NCBI GenBank assembly: GCA_021781315.1 | Contig: JAJXXB010000226.1 | Location: 1 to 14,085, forward strand | Direction of reading: 5' to 3' | DNA from: Actinomycetes bacterium | GTDB lineage: Bacteria > Actinomycetota > Acidimicrobiia > Acidimicrobiales > RAAP-2 | DNA: 14,085 nt | Shown: positions 1-7,377 of the stretch, piece after piece | Position numbering within the stretch: position 1 is the stretch's first letter | Layout: the number at the start of each line of letters is the position of its first letter | The notes under the pieces: generated by a model | The model's input: the letters and a program-made list of their open reading frames with translations, nothing else | Database searches by the model: none | What the model was told of the DNA's origin: nothing | Made by a program: the position numbers and the translations under genes

Positions 1-1449
1 GATCGTGGTGCCGTCGAGACCACTCATCGGCGAGACGGCGCTGCCGCCCTCGGCGTTGAACGTGATCGTGTCGGTCGTGTTCGTCGACCACTGGGCGTAG
101 AGGGTGGTGCTCGCACTAAAGGTGTAGTTCTGTCCGTTGGTGTAGGCGGTGCCACCACCGCCTGAGATGGTGTTCCAGCCCGTAAAGGTGTAACCCGCAC
201 GGGTGAACGTGTTGGACGTGAGCGCAGTAGTCGTGTTGTAGGCAGCGAGCTGAGACGTCACCGAAGCCGTGGCGCCATTGGGATCGAAGGACACCATGTA
301 ATCCGTGCCCTGGATACACGTGCCATCGGCGTTGCTGTACTCCTCTTGGGTGTAGTAGTGGTGTCCGTTGATCGTCTGGTCGTAGTAGGCGCCACTCGCC
401 CCACCCGTCGGTAAGTCGAAGATGAAGTTGCAGTTGTCACCGATCTCGTTGCCATTTGACGTCGCGAACCAACCACCACTAGTAGGATCACTCATCGCCT
501 CACTGAGTTCGTGGCTCGTCACACTGATCTCAGAATCGGCGTCAATGTTCCCATTCGGCGTCTGGGTAACGCTGCACGTCGGCCCGCTCGAGGGCGTGAC
601 CGCGTAGGGCATTACCGCGTAGATCGAGTTCGTCGCCGCGATGGCACTGTGATAGCCACAGAAACTCCCTTGGCTACCCACCACCGAGCACTGACCGCCT
701 CCGGCCAAATTGGCTGCCCCAAAACATGCCTCCAGCGTCGGGGGCAAGTACATGATGACGATGTGGTTAAAGTCGTTGGCCAGACCATTCGCCGTCTTCA
801 AGGTGGCCACTTCAGACTGGATCTGCGAATCTGTGATGCACGCGGGCGCACCGGTATCGGGTGTGCACCCACTAGTCGGCAGAGCTGTCGTGTCGATGAT
901 TGGCGCTCCGGCCACGATGTTGTAGTTGATGGGTTGGCTCGACGCGTTCGTGTACTGCTGTAGTACCGAGTACACATTCGTCAGCGAGCCACTGTCGTGA
1001 GCCACGTCGGTCAAGTACTGCTCGATCAGACTCTCATATCCCGCCGTGAAGCTGGAGCTGTAGCCGGCTGGCGTCCAAAAGACCGGCGTCACCGTGACGG
1101 GGGTACCACTCGTCGTTCCCATCAGAGAGCCCGAGTTGTACACCAAGGTCGCCGCGCCCGTCGCCACGCTGAGCGGCGAACGCGCCATCGATGACGTCGA
1201 GGTCACCGATGAGAGGCAGTGGCCGGTCGAGGGCCCGATGATTCGTGGTCGCACGATGCCCCAGAAGCGGCCGATGTGCGTAGGGCCGGACACCACCGCG
1301 GCGCTGCTGGCGCACGGTGTCGAAGACGGTGTCACGGTCGGGTGCGAGGCGGACACCACCGCTCCCGCGATTCTGACGTCACCTCCCGCGACGAAGGCCA
1401 CCGGGATGAGAAGTGACAGTACAAGACTCGTGACACGGCCAACTCTCAC
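1..1449 (-). CDS. Secreted EXORDIUM-like HExxE protein with InlB-B repeats, 3' end missing
   Basis: The reading frame is open from a GTG at 1449 to the left edge, giving 483 visible codons; the C-terminus lies outside the window. A GGGGAGGG ribosome binding site lies about 5 nt before the GTG, and a possible -10 box (TAACAT) is at 1504-1509. Residues 1 to about 34 form a signal peptide, with cleavage likely after VSA. Residues about 120-380 form an extracellular domain with SHELSEAMSDP (H313, E314, E317) followed by GW and GNEIGDNC (E335, D338). This pattern resembles the plant PHI-1/EXORDIUM family and its bacterial relatives, and HExxE suggests a zincin-like metal site. Residues about 384-458 form one Listeria-Bacteroides (InlB-B) repeat with GYTFTGWNT and TLYAQW, and a second begins near residue 460. 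I infer an exported, cell-surface or secreted protein. Peptidase activity is unproven because the canonical second histidine is a glutamate. Confidence 0.8.
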   Translation of the reverse strand, partial: MRVGRVTSLVLSLLIPVAFVAGGDVRIAGAVVSASHPTVTPSSTPCASSAAVVSGPTHIGRFWGIVRPRIIGPSTGHCLSSVTSTSSMARSPLSVATGAATLVYNSGSLMGTTSGTPVTVTPVFWTPAGYSSSFTAGYESLIEQYLTDVAHDSGSLTNVYSVLQQYTNASSQPINYNIVAGAPIIDTTALPTSGCTPDTGAPACITDSQIQSEVATLKTANGLANDFNHIVIMYLPPTLEACFGAANLAGGGQCSVVGSQGSFCGYHSAIAATNSIYAVMPYAVTPSSGPTCSVTQTPNGNIDADSEISVTSHELSEAMSDPTSGGWFATSNGNEIGDNCNFIFDLPTGGASGAYYDQTINGHHYYTQEEYSNADGTCIQGTDYMVSFDPNGATASVTSQLAAYNTTTALTSNTFTRAGYTFTGWNTISGGGGTAYTNGQNYTFSASTTLYAQWSTNTTDTITFNAEGGSAVSPMSGLDGTTI

Positions 1450-1672
1450 GTCGACCCTCCCCTTCAGCGGCCTCGACGCCGGTCATCGGTGCGCTGTGTC
1501 GAGATGTTACAGGCGCTCTTGTGACATCCACAGACTTACAGCCCGGGGCCGCAAGGAAGGGTCCTCACCCAGACATTCTGATCAGGCCCGCAGTCCCCAC
1601 AAGTTGAGTGACGTTTCGAGTGCCGCTACACGCCAGGGGTTAAGAGGACCCGCTCGCCGCGGCGGCGCCGAC

Positions 1673-3010
1673 CTAGGCGACGCGATGAAAGCCGAGGGGG
1701 CAGCGCGGGCTTACGCCAGTGATGTGTCGCACCAGACGTCCCCGAGCACACGAGATGCTTCGATTCGGGGAGGTGACCGTGAATATCTCAGACGGTGACG
1801 AGTTGCCCGCGATTCCCGTCGCGACGATCGAGACGCCGTAGGAGGTATCCGCGGCAAGCCCCGAGAACGTGCAACTGGGCGCTCGCACGATCTGCGTGAA
1901 ACTCGAGGGTGCCCCGAAGCCGTAGAGCAGCGTGCAGCGCCACGACGTCGCGTTCGACGCCGACCAGTGGACGCCCAGACTCGACGACGTCGTACTGGCC
2001 ACCAGCGACTTCGGTGCCATTGGGTAAGACGCGCTGACGCGCACGTAGTTGTTGCCCCCATCGCCGACGTAGATCAGCCCACGGGAGTCAACGGCCAGCG
2101 AGGCGAGTTGCATGCCCATGGGCGTGATCGTGGTGAGGGGGGTGACGTTCGAGCTCGACACCTGCGCTCCGCCAAAGAGGGCTAACTGCACGCTCGGGCC
2201 ACTCAACTCCGAGACCAGACCCGTGTTGTCGTCGGCCACGATGACGTTGCCGTTGGGTTCGACCTTGACCCCCACCGGGCGACTAAGGCCCACCGATCCG
2301 GCCACCAGCGACACGGGTACGGCGGCGCCACCACCGGCGAGCGCGTTTGCAACTTGCGCCGCCGACACGCCGTCAAGTGAGGACGCGTTCGTAAAGAGCA
2401 GGTTGCCCGTGCTGTCAAAGGTCACGTCGGTCGAAGACGAGTCGGTACTTCTGGCAATCACTTGGTAGCCATTGGCACCCGGACCCAGGGGAAAGGATCC
2501 GCCACGGAGCGTGGCCGCCGAGACGCCGAGGATCTCCGAGACACCACCCGGGCACATGCTGACCGCGAGATCGCCACTCGTGTTAAAGGCGAGTCCCCCG
2601 GCGCCGTAACACCCGGTATTGAGAACTTCGACGAGACCACTGCCGGGACTCGCCATCACGCCCGACGCCAGTTGGGCGGCGCTTTCGACGTAGACGCAGT
2701 TGCAGCCGCCCTGGACGCTCATGTATAGGTTGCCCTGAGCGTCAAAGGCGAGTCCCTTGGGATTGCCAGGAGTCGTGGCCACCGTCGAAATGGTGCCGTC
2801 GGCGGCACGTTCGATGACGGCCTGGTTCGCGTAGGACGCCGCGTAGAGGTTTCCTCCATTAACCGCCATACCCTCGGACCAGCCGAGTGCCGAACTCGAA
2901 AAGAGCGTCGTGAACGTAGTGCTGGCGCCCGCGTCGAGCGTCAGTCCACCGGTCAGCACCAGGACGAACGCCAGCGGGACCCCCAGAACAGCGCGCCAGA
3001 ATTTTGCCAT
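1673..3010 (-). CDS. Secreted beta-propeller (NHL/SMP-30-like) and fibronectin III protein
   Basis: This 445-residue protein begins with a signal peptide (about residues 1-30, hydrophobic core LAFVLVLTGGLTL, cleavage near DAGAS). Residues about 40-330 carry repeated blade-like units such as GLAFDAQGNLYMSV, DVTFDSTGNLLFTN, GVKVEPNGNVIVADD and LAVDSRGLIYVGDGG, typical of NHL/SMP-30-type propellers. Residues about 332-415 form a fibronectin type III domain that starts PMAPKSLVAS and ends TSYGVSIVATG. The last 28 residues are a basic tail with two cysteines (SISCARG then RCPLGFHRV). I infer an exported binding or adhesion protein; no catalytic residues are evident. It lies upstream of the EXORDIUM-like gene on the same strand with a 223-nt gap, so co-transcription is uncertain. 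The start has a -10-like TAGATT six bases upstream and only a weak GGGAAA ribosome site. Codon use is less GC-extreme than in genes to the right. Confidence 0.8.
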   Translation of the reverse strand: MAKFWRAVLGVPLAFVLVLTGGLTLDAGASTTFTTLFSSSALGWSEGMAVNGGNLYAASYANQAVIERAADGTISTVATTPGNPKGLAFDAQGNLYMSVQGGCNCVYVESAAQLASGVMASPGSGLVEVLNTGCYGAGGLAFNTSGDLAVSMCPGGVSEILGVSAATLRGGSFPLGPGANGYQVIARSTDSSSTDVTFDSTGNLLFTNASSLDGVSAAQVANALAGGGAAVPVSLVAGSVGLSRPVGVKVEPNGNVIVADDNTGLVSELSGPSVQLALFGGAQVSSSNVTPLTTITPMGMQLASLAVDSRGLIYVGDGGNNYVRVSASYPMAPKSLVASTTSSSLGVHWSASNATSWRCTLLYGFGAPSSFTQIVRAPSCTFSGLAADTSYGVSIVATGIAGNSSPSEIFTVTSPNRSISCARGRLVRHITGVSPRCPLGFHRVA

Positions 3011-3016
3011 TTTCCC

Positions 3017-3022
3017 AATCTA
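3017..3022 (-). promoter_or_regulatory. -10 box of a leaderless-type promoter
   Basis: TAGATT on the minus strand lies exactly 6 nt before the ATG at 3010. Transcription would therefore begin at or next to the start codon. No -35 match is visible 16-19 nt upstream. Confidence 0.4.
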
Positions 3023-3039
3023 GGCTCGCGCCACATTCG

Positions 3040-3060
3040 CCCCCGCGTTTCGGGCGGGGG
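3040..3060 (-). terminator. GC-rich hairpin
   Basis: The arms CCCCCGC (3040-3046) and GCGGGGG (3054-3060) are perfectly complementary around a 7-nt loop. No T-run follows on either strand. It lies after the asparaginase gene and before the propeller gene on the minus strand, so it may assist termination of the former. Confidence 0.4.
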
Positions 3061-3077
3061 ATCTGAGAATTCACTCA

Positions 3078-3117
3078 TGGCGCCAGCTGTCGAGAGACGC
3101 CTCGTGAGCTGGCGTCA
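3078..3117 (-). terminator. Hairpin overlapping the asparaginase stop codon
   Basis: Arms 3078-3088 and 3107-3117 pair over 11 positions with one G-T wobble. An inner CGAG/CTCG stem (3091-3094 with 3101-3104) extends the structure. The stop codon at 3115-3117 is inside the stem. It is a likely 3'-end structure or factor-assisted terminator for the minus-strand gene; there is no U-tract. Confidence 0.45.
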
Positions 3118-4137
3118 GTGCTCTACGTTGGATCGAAACATGGCGTCGTGAACCTCGACAAAGGCCCGACGGCACCCGTCGATCGACGTGTCCGCCCCGA
3201 GCAGGACGCTGAGGAGAATCCGCGCCTTGCGCGCGTCGAGGGCGCCCGCGCCAAAGAGCCCGCGCGCCAGCAGGTCTATCTCCGAGCCCGCGAAGCGATA
3301 GGTACTGGTGAGGGTCTCACCGGCCCCCGTGCGCGAGGCGAGAACGACGGGTATCTCTCGAGCGAGCTTCTCAAGGCGCTCAAGCGCGCGGGAGGGGACG
3401 TGGCCACCGCCGAGGGCCTCGACGACGACGCCGCGATAGCCCGCGGCGCGCACGTGATCGAGCAGCGCCAGGGAGTCACCCAGCGACGCGCTGATCAGGG
3501 CGACCGGCGCGGGCCGCTCGAGCGAGACGTTCAGATCGGGCCAACGAGGCAGTGAGAAGCCCAGCCGCACGTGCCCCTCGCTCACCCATCCGAGCGGACC
3601 CAGCGACGTCGAGCGAAACGTAGCGGTACTCGTTGCGTGCGTCTTGCGCACGTAGCGCGCGGCGTGAATCTCACCGTTGAAGACCACGAGCGCGCCCAGG
3701 CCGCGCGCCGCCGGAAAGGCGGCCACGCGAAGGGCGTCGAGGAGATTTGCCGGGCCGTCGGCTCCGGCGTCGCTGGCGTGACGCATGGCCCCCGTCACCA
3801 CGACGGGCTCATCGCGGCGAACGAGCAGGTCGAGGGCGAAGGCGACCTCCTCGAGAGTGTCGGTGCCCTGGGTGACGACGACGCCCTGGGCGCCCTCGTC
3901 CAGGCGAGCGTGAATCTCTCCGACGAGAGAAGTGACGTCGGAGAGGGAGAGATCACTCGAGGGGACGAGACGAAATGCGCGAGCGTCGATCGACGCGATC
4001 TCTTCCACCGCACCCACGCCAGACAGCAGGTCGGTCGCGTCGAGACGCGGCGTCACGCCACTCACGCCGGGCGTCGCGGAGGAGGCAATGGTGCCACCCA
4101 GGGAGATCACGGCCACTCGAGGTGTCGAACGGGTCAC
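3115..4137 (-). CDS. ans: L-asparaginase (type I/II family)
   Basis: It should hydrolyse L-asparagine to aspartate and ammonia in the cytoplasm; no signal peptide is visible. The 340 residues match the usual length of about 330. The active-site signatures are present: ISLGGTIAS with T16 as the nucleophile, VVTQGTDTLEE with T92 and D93, and VRKTHATSTATF with K165. They correspond to T12, T89, D90 and K162 of E. coli asparaginase II. ADGPANLLDAL is also family-typical. I chose GTG 4137 because AAAGGA lies 4 nt upstream and the protein then begins right at the first beta strand. The frame stays open to 4434, but that extension is antisense to the neighbouring gene and has no family similarity. 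A -10-like TAGGGT is at 4163-4168. It is divergent from the gene at 4207, leaving a 69-nt shared promoter region. Type I versus II cannot be settled here. Confidence 0.93.
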   Translation of the reverse strand: MTRSTPRVAVISLGGTIASSATPGVSGVTPRLDATDLLSGVGAVEEIASIDARAFRLVPSSDLSLSDVTSLVGEIHARLDEGAQGVVVTQGTDTLEEVAFALDLLVRRDEPVVVTGAMRHASDAGADGPANLLDALRVAAFPAARGLGALVVFNGEIHAARYVRKTHATSTATFRSTSLGPLGWVSEGHVRLGFSLPRWPDLNVSLERPAPVALISASLGDSLALLDHVRAAGYRGVVVEALGGGHVPSRALERLEKLAREIPVVLASRTGAGETLTSTYRFAGSEIDLLARGLFGAGALDARKARILLSVLLGADTSIDGCRRAFVEVHDAMFRSNVEH

Positions 4138-4162
4138 GGAGTCCTTTGGTCGGGTCACGTCC

Positions 4163-4168
4163 ACCCTA
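4163..4168 (-). promoter_or_regulatory. -10 box of the asparaginase promoter
   Basis: TAGGGT on the minus strand would place the transcription start near 4156. That leaves a leader of about 19 nt containing the AAAGGA ribosome site at 4142-4147. The box is part of a CCTAGG palindrome between divergent genes. No clear -35 is seen. Confidence 0.35.
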
Positions 4169-4206
4169 GGAGTGCTGCCCTCGGCGACGTGTGCGAACAT
4201 GGCGTC

Positions 4207-5118
4207 GTGAACGAAACTACCTTGCGCGTCGGAACGTTCACGCCGTCGGTCGTCATGGAGTTGGCCCGTCGACGCGGCGACTTCTCGCGCGCGGGCCTCA
4301 ACGTCGACGAGCTGTCGGTCGTCTCGTCCCCCGCGCAGTTTCGCTCGCTCTCTCACGGCGAACTGGACGTGGCCGTGACGAGTCCCGACAACGTCTTGGC
4401 CTACCAGTTCTTGTCGAACAACCCGCTGGGACAACGCCTCTCACTTCGCGTCCTCAACGCGCTCGATCGCGGCACCGGACTCTCGCTCTGGCTCGCTCCG
4501 GGCGTCGAGTCGGTCGAGGCCGTGCGTGGAGCCACGCTGGGTGTCGATGTGGCGACATCGGGATTCGCCTTCGTGGCCTACGACCTGTTGGAGCGTCACG
4601 GAGTATCGCGCGATGCGTACGCGGTGAGCGCTCTGGGATCAACGCCGCTACGAGCGCGCGCTCTCATCAAGGGCGACTGCACCGCGACCGTTCTCAACGC
4701 GGGCAACGAGCTGCGCGCGGCCAGCGCGGGCTGTCACCTCGTCGCGCGGGTGGAAGAGCTCGGCCCCTACCTCGGCACGGTGATCGCCACGATGGCCGAT
4801 CTGGGCGCCGAGTGGCGCGCGGCGAGCGAGCGCTTCGCCTCCGTGATGCGCCACGTCGCCCACGACGTCGTCACCGGCGTCCTCGACGTCGAGACAATCG
4901 CCGCCGCCCAGTCCGTTCTCGGCATCACCGCTCTCGAGGCCGGCCAGCACCTCGCCGTGTTAAAGGACCCCGTTACCGGACTCGTCCCCGACGGGATCGT
5001 CGACTCGGCCTCGATCGCCACGCTGGTGTCGTTGCGACGAAAGTACCTTGATACTCCCGAGCTCGATACCGTGCTTGATTCACTCGGCGACGTCGTGCGC
5101 ACCGAGGCTCTCGCGTAG
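4207..5118 (+). CDS. Orphan substrate-binding-fold protein (NMT1/SsuA-like), no signal peptide
   Basis: The 303-residue protein opens with TLRVGTFTPSVVMELARRRG, then GLNVDELSVVSSPAQFRSL and GELDVAVTSPDNVLAYQF. This is the N-terminal lobe pattern of type-2 periplasmic binding proteins of the nitrate/sulfonate/thiamine-precursor group. Later parts such as SLWLAPGVESVEAVRGATLGVD and PLRARALIKGDCTATVLNAG fit the hinge and second lobe. Unusually, there is no signal peptide or lipobox, and no permease or ATPase gene adjoins it. I infer a cytoplasmic ligand-binding or enzyme-like role; the ligand is unknown. GTG 4207 was chosen because the fold starts five codons later. An in-frame GTG at 4189 is possible, and neither has a good ribosome site. 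The frame stays open upstream to 3571 only as antisense to the asparaginase gene. Confidence 0.72.
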   Translation: MNETTLRVGTFTPSVVMELARRRGDFSRAGLNVDELSVVSSPAQFRSLSHGELDVAVTSPDNVLAYQFLSNNPLGQRLSLRVLNALDRGTGLSLWLAPGVESVEAVRGATLGVDVATSGFAFVAYDLLERHGVSRDAYAVSALGSTPLRARALIKGDCTATVLNAGNELRAASAGCHLVARVEELGPYLGTVIATMADLGAEWRAASERFASVMRHVAHDVVTGVLDVETIAAAQSVLGITALEAGQHLAVLKDPVTGLVPDGIVDSASIATLVSLRRKYLDTPELDTVLDSLGDVVRTEALA

Positions 5119-5231
5119 GAGCGAGTGAAACTTTTTAACTCGGGGTCCCTCCACCCCCTACATCGCACGGTTGTCGACGTCAGCGCGCGAGAGAACACCC
5201 ATAACGACCCGCCGCGCGCCACCTCGCTCAC

Positions 5232-5237
5232 TAAGGT
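5232..5237 (+). promoter_or_regulatory. Possible -10 box before the aldehyde dehydrogenase
   Basis: TAAGGT lies 9 nt before the GTG at 5247, which would give a leader of only about 2 nt. No -35 match is visible. The call rests mainly on the same TAnnnT arrangement at other starts in the window. Confidence 0.3.
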
Positions 5238-5246
5238 GGCCTGCAC

Positions 5247-6791
5247 GTGACGAGAAGGATGTTGGCCGTGGCCCGAACCTCGCAATCCAGTTCCCCACTG
5301 ACCAGCGCCCTCCTCGAGGCCCGCCCGCGCTGGGGCGCCTTCATCAACGGCGCGTTCGTGGCCGACGAGCGTGCCGCCACCTTCGAGGTCCTCGAGGCCG
5401 CGAACGCCCGGCCCCTCGCCGTGGTCGAGGTGGCCGACGAGGTCACGGTGGCGGCGGCGGTGGTCGACGCGCGCCGCGCCTACGACGAGGTGTGGCGCTA
5501 CCTCGCACCCAAGGAGAAGGGCGCCCTCATGCGTCGCGTCGCCGCGCACATTCGCGAGCACGCCGACGAACTCGCCGAACTGTGCGCGCGCGAAGTCGGC
5601 AAGCCCCAGCGCGACGCCCTGCGCGTGGACGTGACCTCGAGTCACACCAGCTTTGACTACTACGCGGGACTCACCGAGTTCATCCACGGGCAGATCCTTG
5701 ACCAGGGTCCGGTCGAAGCGCGAGTGACCTACGAGCCCTACGGCGTGGTGGCGGCGATCCTGCCCTTTAACTGGCCGCCCATCCACTTCTCCAAGAAGTG
5801 CGCGCCCGCCCTCGCCGTGGGCAACACCGTCGTCATCAAGCCCGGCGAACAGGCGCCCCTCACCGTCCTTCGCCTCGTCGAACTCGCCAACGAGGTCCTG
5901 CCCCCCGGGGTGATCAACGCGGTGAGCGGTATGCCGGCCGGCGCCGCGCTCGCCTCGCACCCGCGCGTGGAGCGGATCTCCTTCACCGGCGCGACCGCCA
6001 CCGGACGCAAGGTCATGGAGAGTGCGGCGAAGAACCTCACCTTCACCACCCTCGAGCTCGGGGGTAAGAACGCCCTCATCGTGCTCGATGACGCCGACCT
6101 CGACAACGCTGTCGCGATCGCCGTTGAGGGCATGTTCTACAACCAGGGCGAGGCCTGCACGTCCACCTCGCGAGTGCTCGTGCACGACTCGCTCTACGAC
6201 GCCTTCGTCACGCGCTTCGTGGCGGCGACGAGGGAGTTGCGCGTGGGAGATCCGCTCCTCGCCACGACGGACATTGGCCCCCTCGTCGACGCGCGCCAGC
6301 GCGACCGCGTCTTGGACTACGCGCGCGTCGCCCTCGAGGAGGGCGCGACGCTGCTGTACCGCGGTGAGGTGCCCACTGAGGAGCACCTCGCGTCGGGCTT
6401 CTACGTGGCCCCGGTCATCTACGGCGACGTGACCGCGACGATGACGATCGCCCGCGAGGAGATCTTCGGGCCGATCTGTGCACTGATGAGATTTTCCAGC
6501 GACGACGAGGCTGTCGCGATTGCCAATGACACCGACTACGGACTGACCGCCGCCATCATGACCGCTGACGAGACGCGGGCCGCGCGCCTCGCAACGCGCC
6601 TCGAGGTGGGCATGGTCTTCGTGAACAACTACACCCGGCGCAACTTCGTGGGCTCGCCCTTTGGCGGCGTCAAGGGCAGCGGGTACGGACGCGAGTACGG
6701 CGAGGACACGCTGCACGAATTCGTTCGCGCGAAGAACGTGCGCTTCCCCTCGGGCCGCGGCGTCATCGCCGGTTGGCCGCCGCGCGCCTAG
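5247..6791 (+). CDS. NAD(P)-dependent aldehyde dehydrogenase
   Basis: It oxidises an aldehyde to the carboxylic acid with NAD(P)+ in the cytoplasm. The 514 residues span a full ALDH domain. Key sites are PFNWPP (N175, oxyanion hole), KPGEQAPLT (cofactor binding), FTGATATGRKV (Rossmann Gly-rich turn), LELGGKN (E270, general base), YNQGEACTSTSR (C304, nucleophile), EEIFGP (E404/E405) and the C-terminal SPFGGVKGSGYGRE. All catalytic residues are present, so it should be active. The substrate cannot be read from sequence; betaine-, benz- or vanillin-aldehyde-type enzymes share these motifs. GTG 5247 is used, with ATG 5259 an alternative; neither has a clear ribosome site. The next gene starts 32 nt downstream but seems to have its own -10 box. 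A 688-codon open frame on the opposite strand is a codon-bias shadow. Confidence 0.95.
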   Translation: MTRRMLAVARTSQSSSPLTSALLEARPRWGAFINGAFVADERAATFEVLEAANARPLAVVEVADEVTVAAAVVDARRAYDEVWRYLAPKEKGALMRRVAAHIREHADELAELCAREVGKPQRDALRVDVTSSHTSFDYYAGLTEFIHGQILDQGPVEARVTYEPYGVVAAILPFNWPPIHFSKKCAPALAVGNTVVIKPGEQAPLTVLRLVELANEVLPPGVINAVSGMPAGAALASHPRVERISFTGATATGRKVMESAAKNLTFTTLELGGKNALIVLDDADLDNAVAIAVEGMFYNQGEACTSTSRVLVHDSLYDAFVTRFVAATRELRVGDPLLATTDIGPLVDARQRDRVLDYARVALEEGATLLYRGEVPTEEHLASGFYVAPVIYGDVTATMTIAREEIFGPICALMRFSSDDEAVAIANDTDYGLTAAIMTADETRAARLATRLEVGMVFVNNYTRRNFVGSPFGGVKGSGYGREYGEDTLHEFVRAKNVRFPSGRGVIAGWPPRA

Positions 6792-6811
6792 AGAGGGCTC
6801 CGGGGCGTCGG

Positions 6812-6817
6812 TACACT
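6812..6817 (+). promoter_or_regulatory. -10 box of a leaderless-type promoter
   Basis: TACACT lies 6 nt before the GTG at 6824, and no ribosome binding site is visible. The spacing predicts that transcription starts at or next to the start codon. No -35 match is seen. Confidence 0.45.
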
Positions 6818-6823
6818 GCGAAC

Positions 6824-7333
6824 GTGGCGCCACGCGGGGACTCTCGACGGCGGTCCCTCGCCCTCGCGGGACTCGTCGGCTTCGGCGTGGGCTTTGGCTT
6901 TGTCGAGGCGGCGGTCGTCTACTACCTGCGCACCGTGCTTGGTTCGCCGCACACCTACGCCCTCGGCCACTACCGGGTCCTCGTCAACTTCGGCTTCATC
7001 ACTTTCATCTCGGCGCTGCACTCGTTCTTGCCCCACGACCTCGCGCGCGTGGAGGTGGTGCGCGAGGCCGCGACGATTCTCATGCTGGCCGGCGTCGCGC
7101 TGGCCGCCGGACGTAGCCCGAGAGAGCGCTGGGGGGCCTTTCTCATCGGCTTTAGCTGTTGGGACCTCTCCTACTACCTGTTCTTGCGACTCATCAGCGG
7201 CTGGCCGACGAGCCTCTTCACCCGCGACGTCTTCTTTCTCATTCCGGTGCCTTGGATCGGACCGGTCCTCACGCCGCTCGTGATATTCAGCGCCGCGCTG
7301 GTCGTGGGGATCCGCCTCTTCCAGCGCGGCTAG
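6824..7333 (+). CDS. Conserved membrane protein of unknown function
   Basis: The 169-residue protein has four or five hydrophobic segments: about residues 12-35, 52-68, 80-97, 104-124 and 134-164. The N-terminus is basic (RRRS), favouring the inside. Polar residues stand out in or beside the membrane: E28 in FGFVEAAVVYY, VREAATI, SCWDLSYY, and the segment RDVFFLIPVPWIGPV. I recall this combination from a widespread uncharacterised bacterial membrane family, but no function is known to me. GTG 6824 was chosen over the upstream in-frame codon at 6773 because the latter lies inside the aldehyde dehydrogenase gene and a -10 box ends 6 nt before 6824. The protein has no lysine. It sits between the dehydrogenase and a GNAT gene, and nothing ties their functions together. 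Confidence 0.82.
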   Translation: MAPRGDSRRRSLALAGLVGFGVGFGFVEAAVVYYLRTVLGSPHTYALGHYRVLVNFGFITFISALHSFLPHDLARVEVVREAATILMLAGVALAAGRSPRERWGAFLIGFSCWDLSYYLFLRLISGWPTSLFTRDVFFLIPVPWIGPVLTPLVIFSAALVVGIRLFQRG

Positions 7334-7342
7334 GTCGGGCCA

Positions 7343-7371
7343 TTGACCGGCGCGTCTCGCGCCCCTAGGGT
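7343..7371 (+). promoter_or_regulatory. Sigma-70-type leaderless promoter
   Basis: The -35 box TTGACC (7343-7348), a 17-nt spacer and the -10 box TAGGGT (7366-7371) are followed by 6 nt and then the ATG at 7378. This is the best-formed promoter in the window, and the gene has no ribosome site, so the mRNA is probably leaderless. Confidence 0.65.
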
Positions 7372-7377
7372 CACTCC

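Noticed and set aside
511..1798. Several plus-strand open frames opposite the secreted protein
   Set aside because: The minus strand carries a continuous frame with signal peptide, HExxE domain and repeats; the plus frames have no recognisable sequence.
3571..4206. Possible 212-residue N-terminal extension of the binding-fold protein
   Set aside because: It is antisense to the asparaginase, rich in Arg/His/Gly, and encodes no signal peptide; the fold begins just after 4207.
4138..4434. Possible 99-residue N-terminal extension of the asparaginase
   Set aside because: It is antisense to the binding-protein gene, has no similarity to the family, and a ribosome site precedes the GTG at 4137.
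5144..5159. Small GGGGT/ACCCC inverted repeat after the binding-protein gene
   Set aside because: Only a 5-bp stem with no T-run after it; too weak to call a terminator.
4767..6833. 688-codon minus-strand open frame antisense to the aldehyde dehydrogenase
   Set aside because: It lies opposite a gene with all catalytic motifs, is full of His/Arg/Gly/Asp repeats typical of GC-biased shadows, and shows no recognisable domain.
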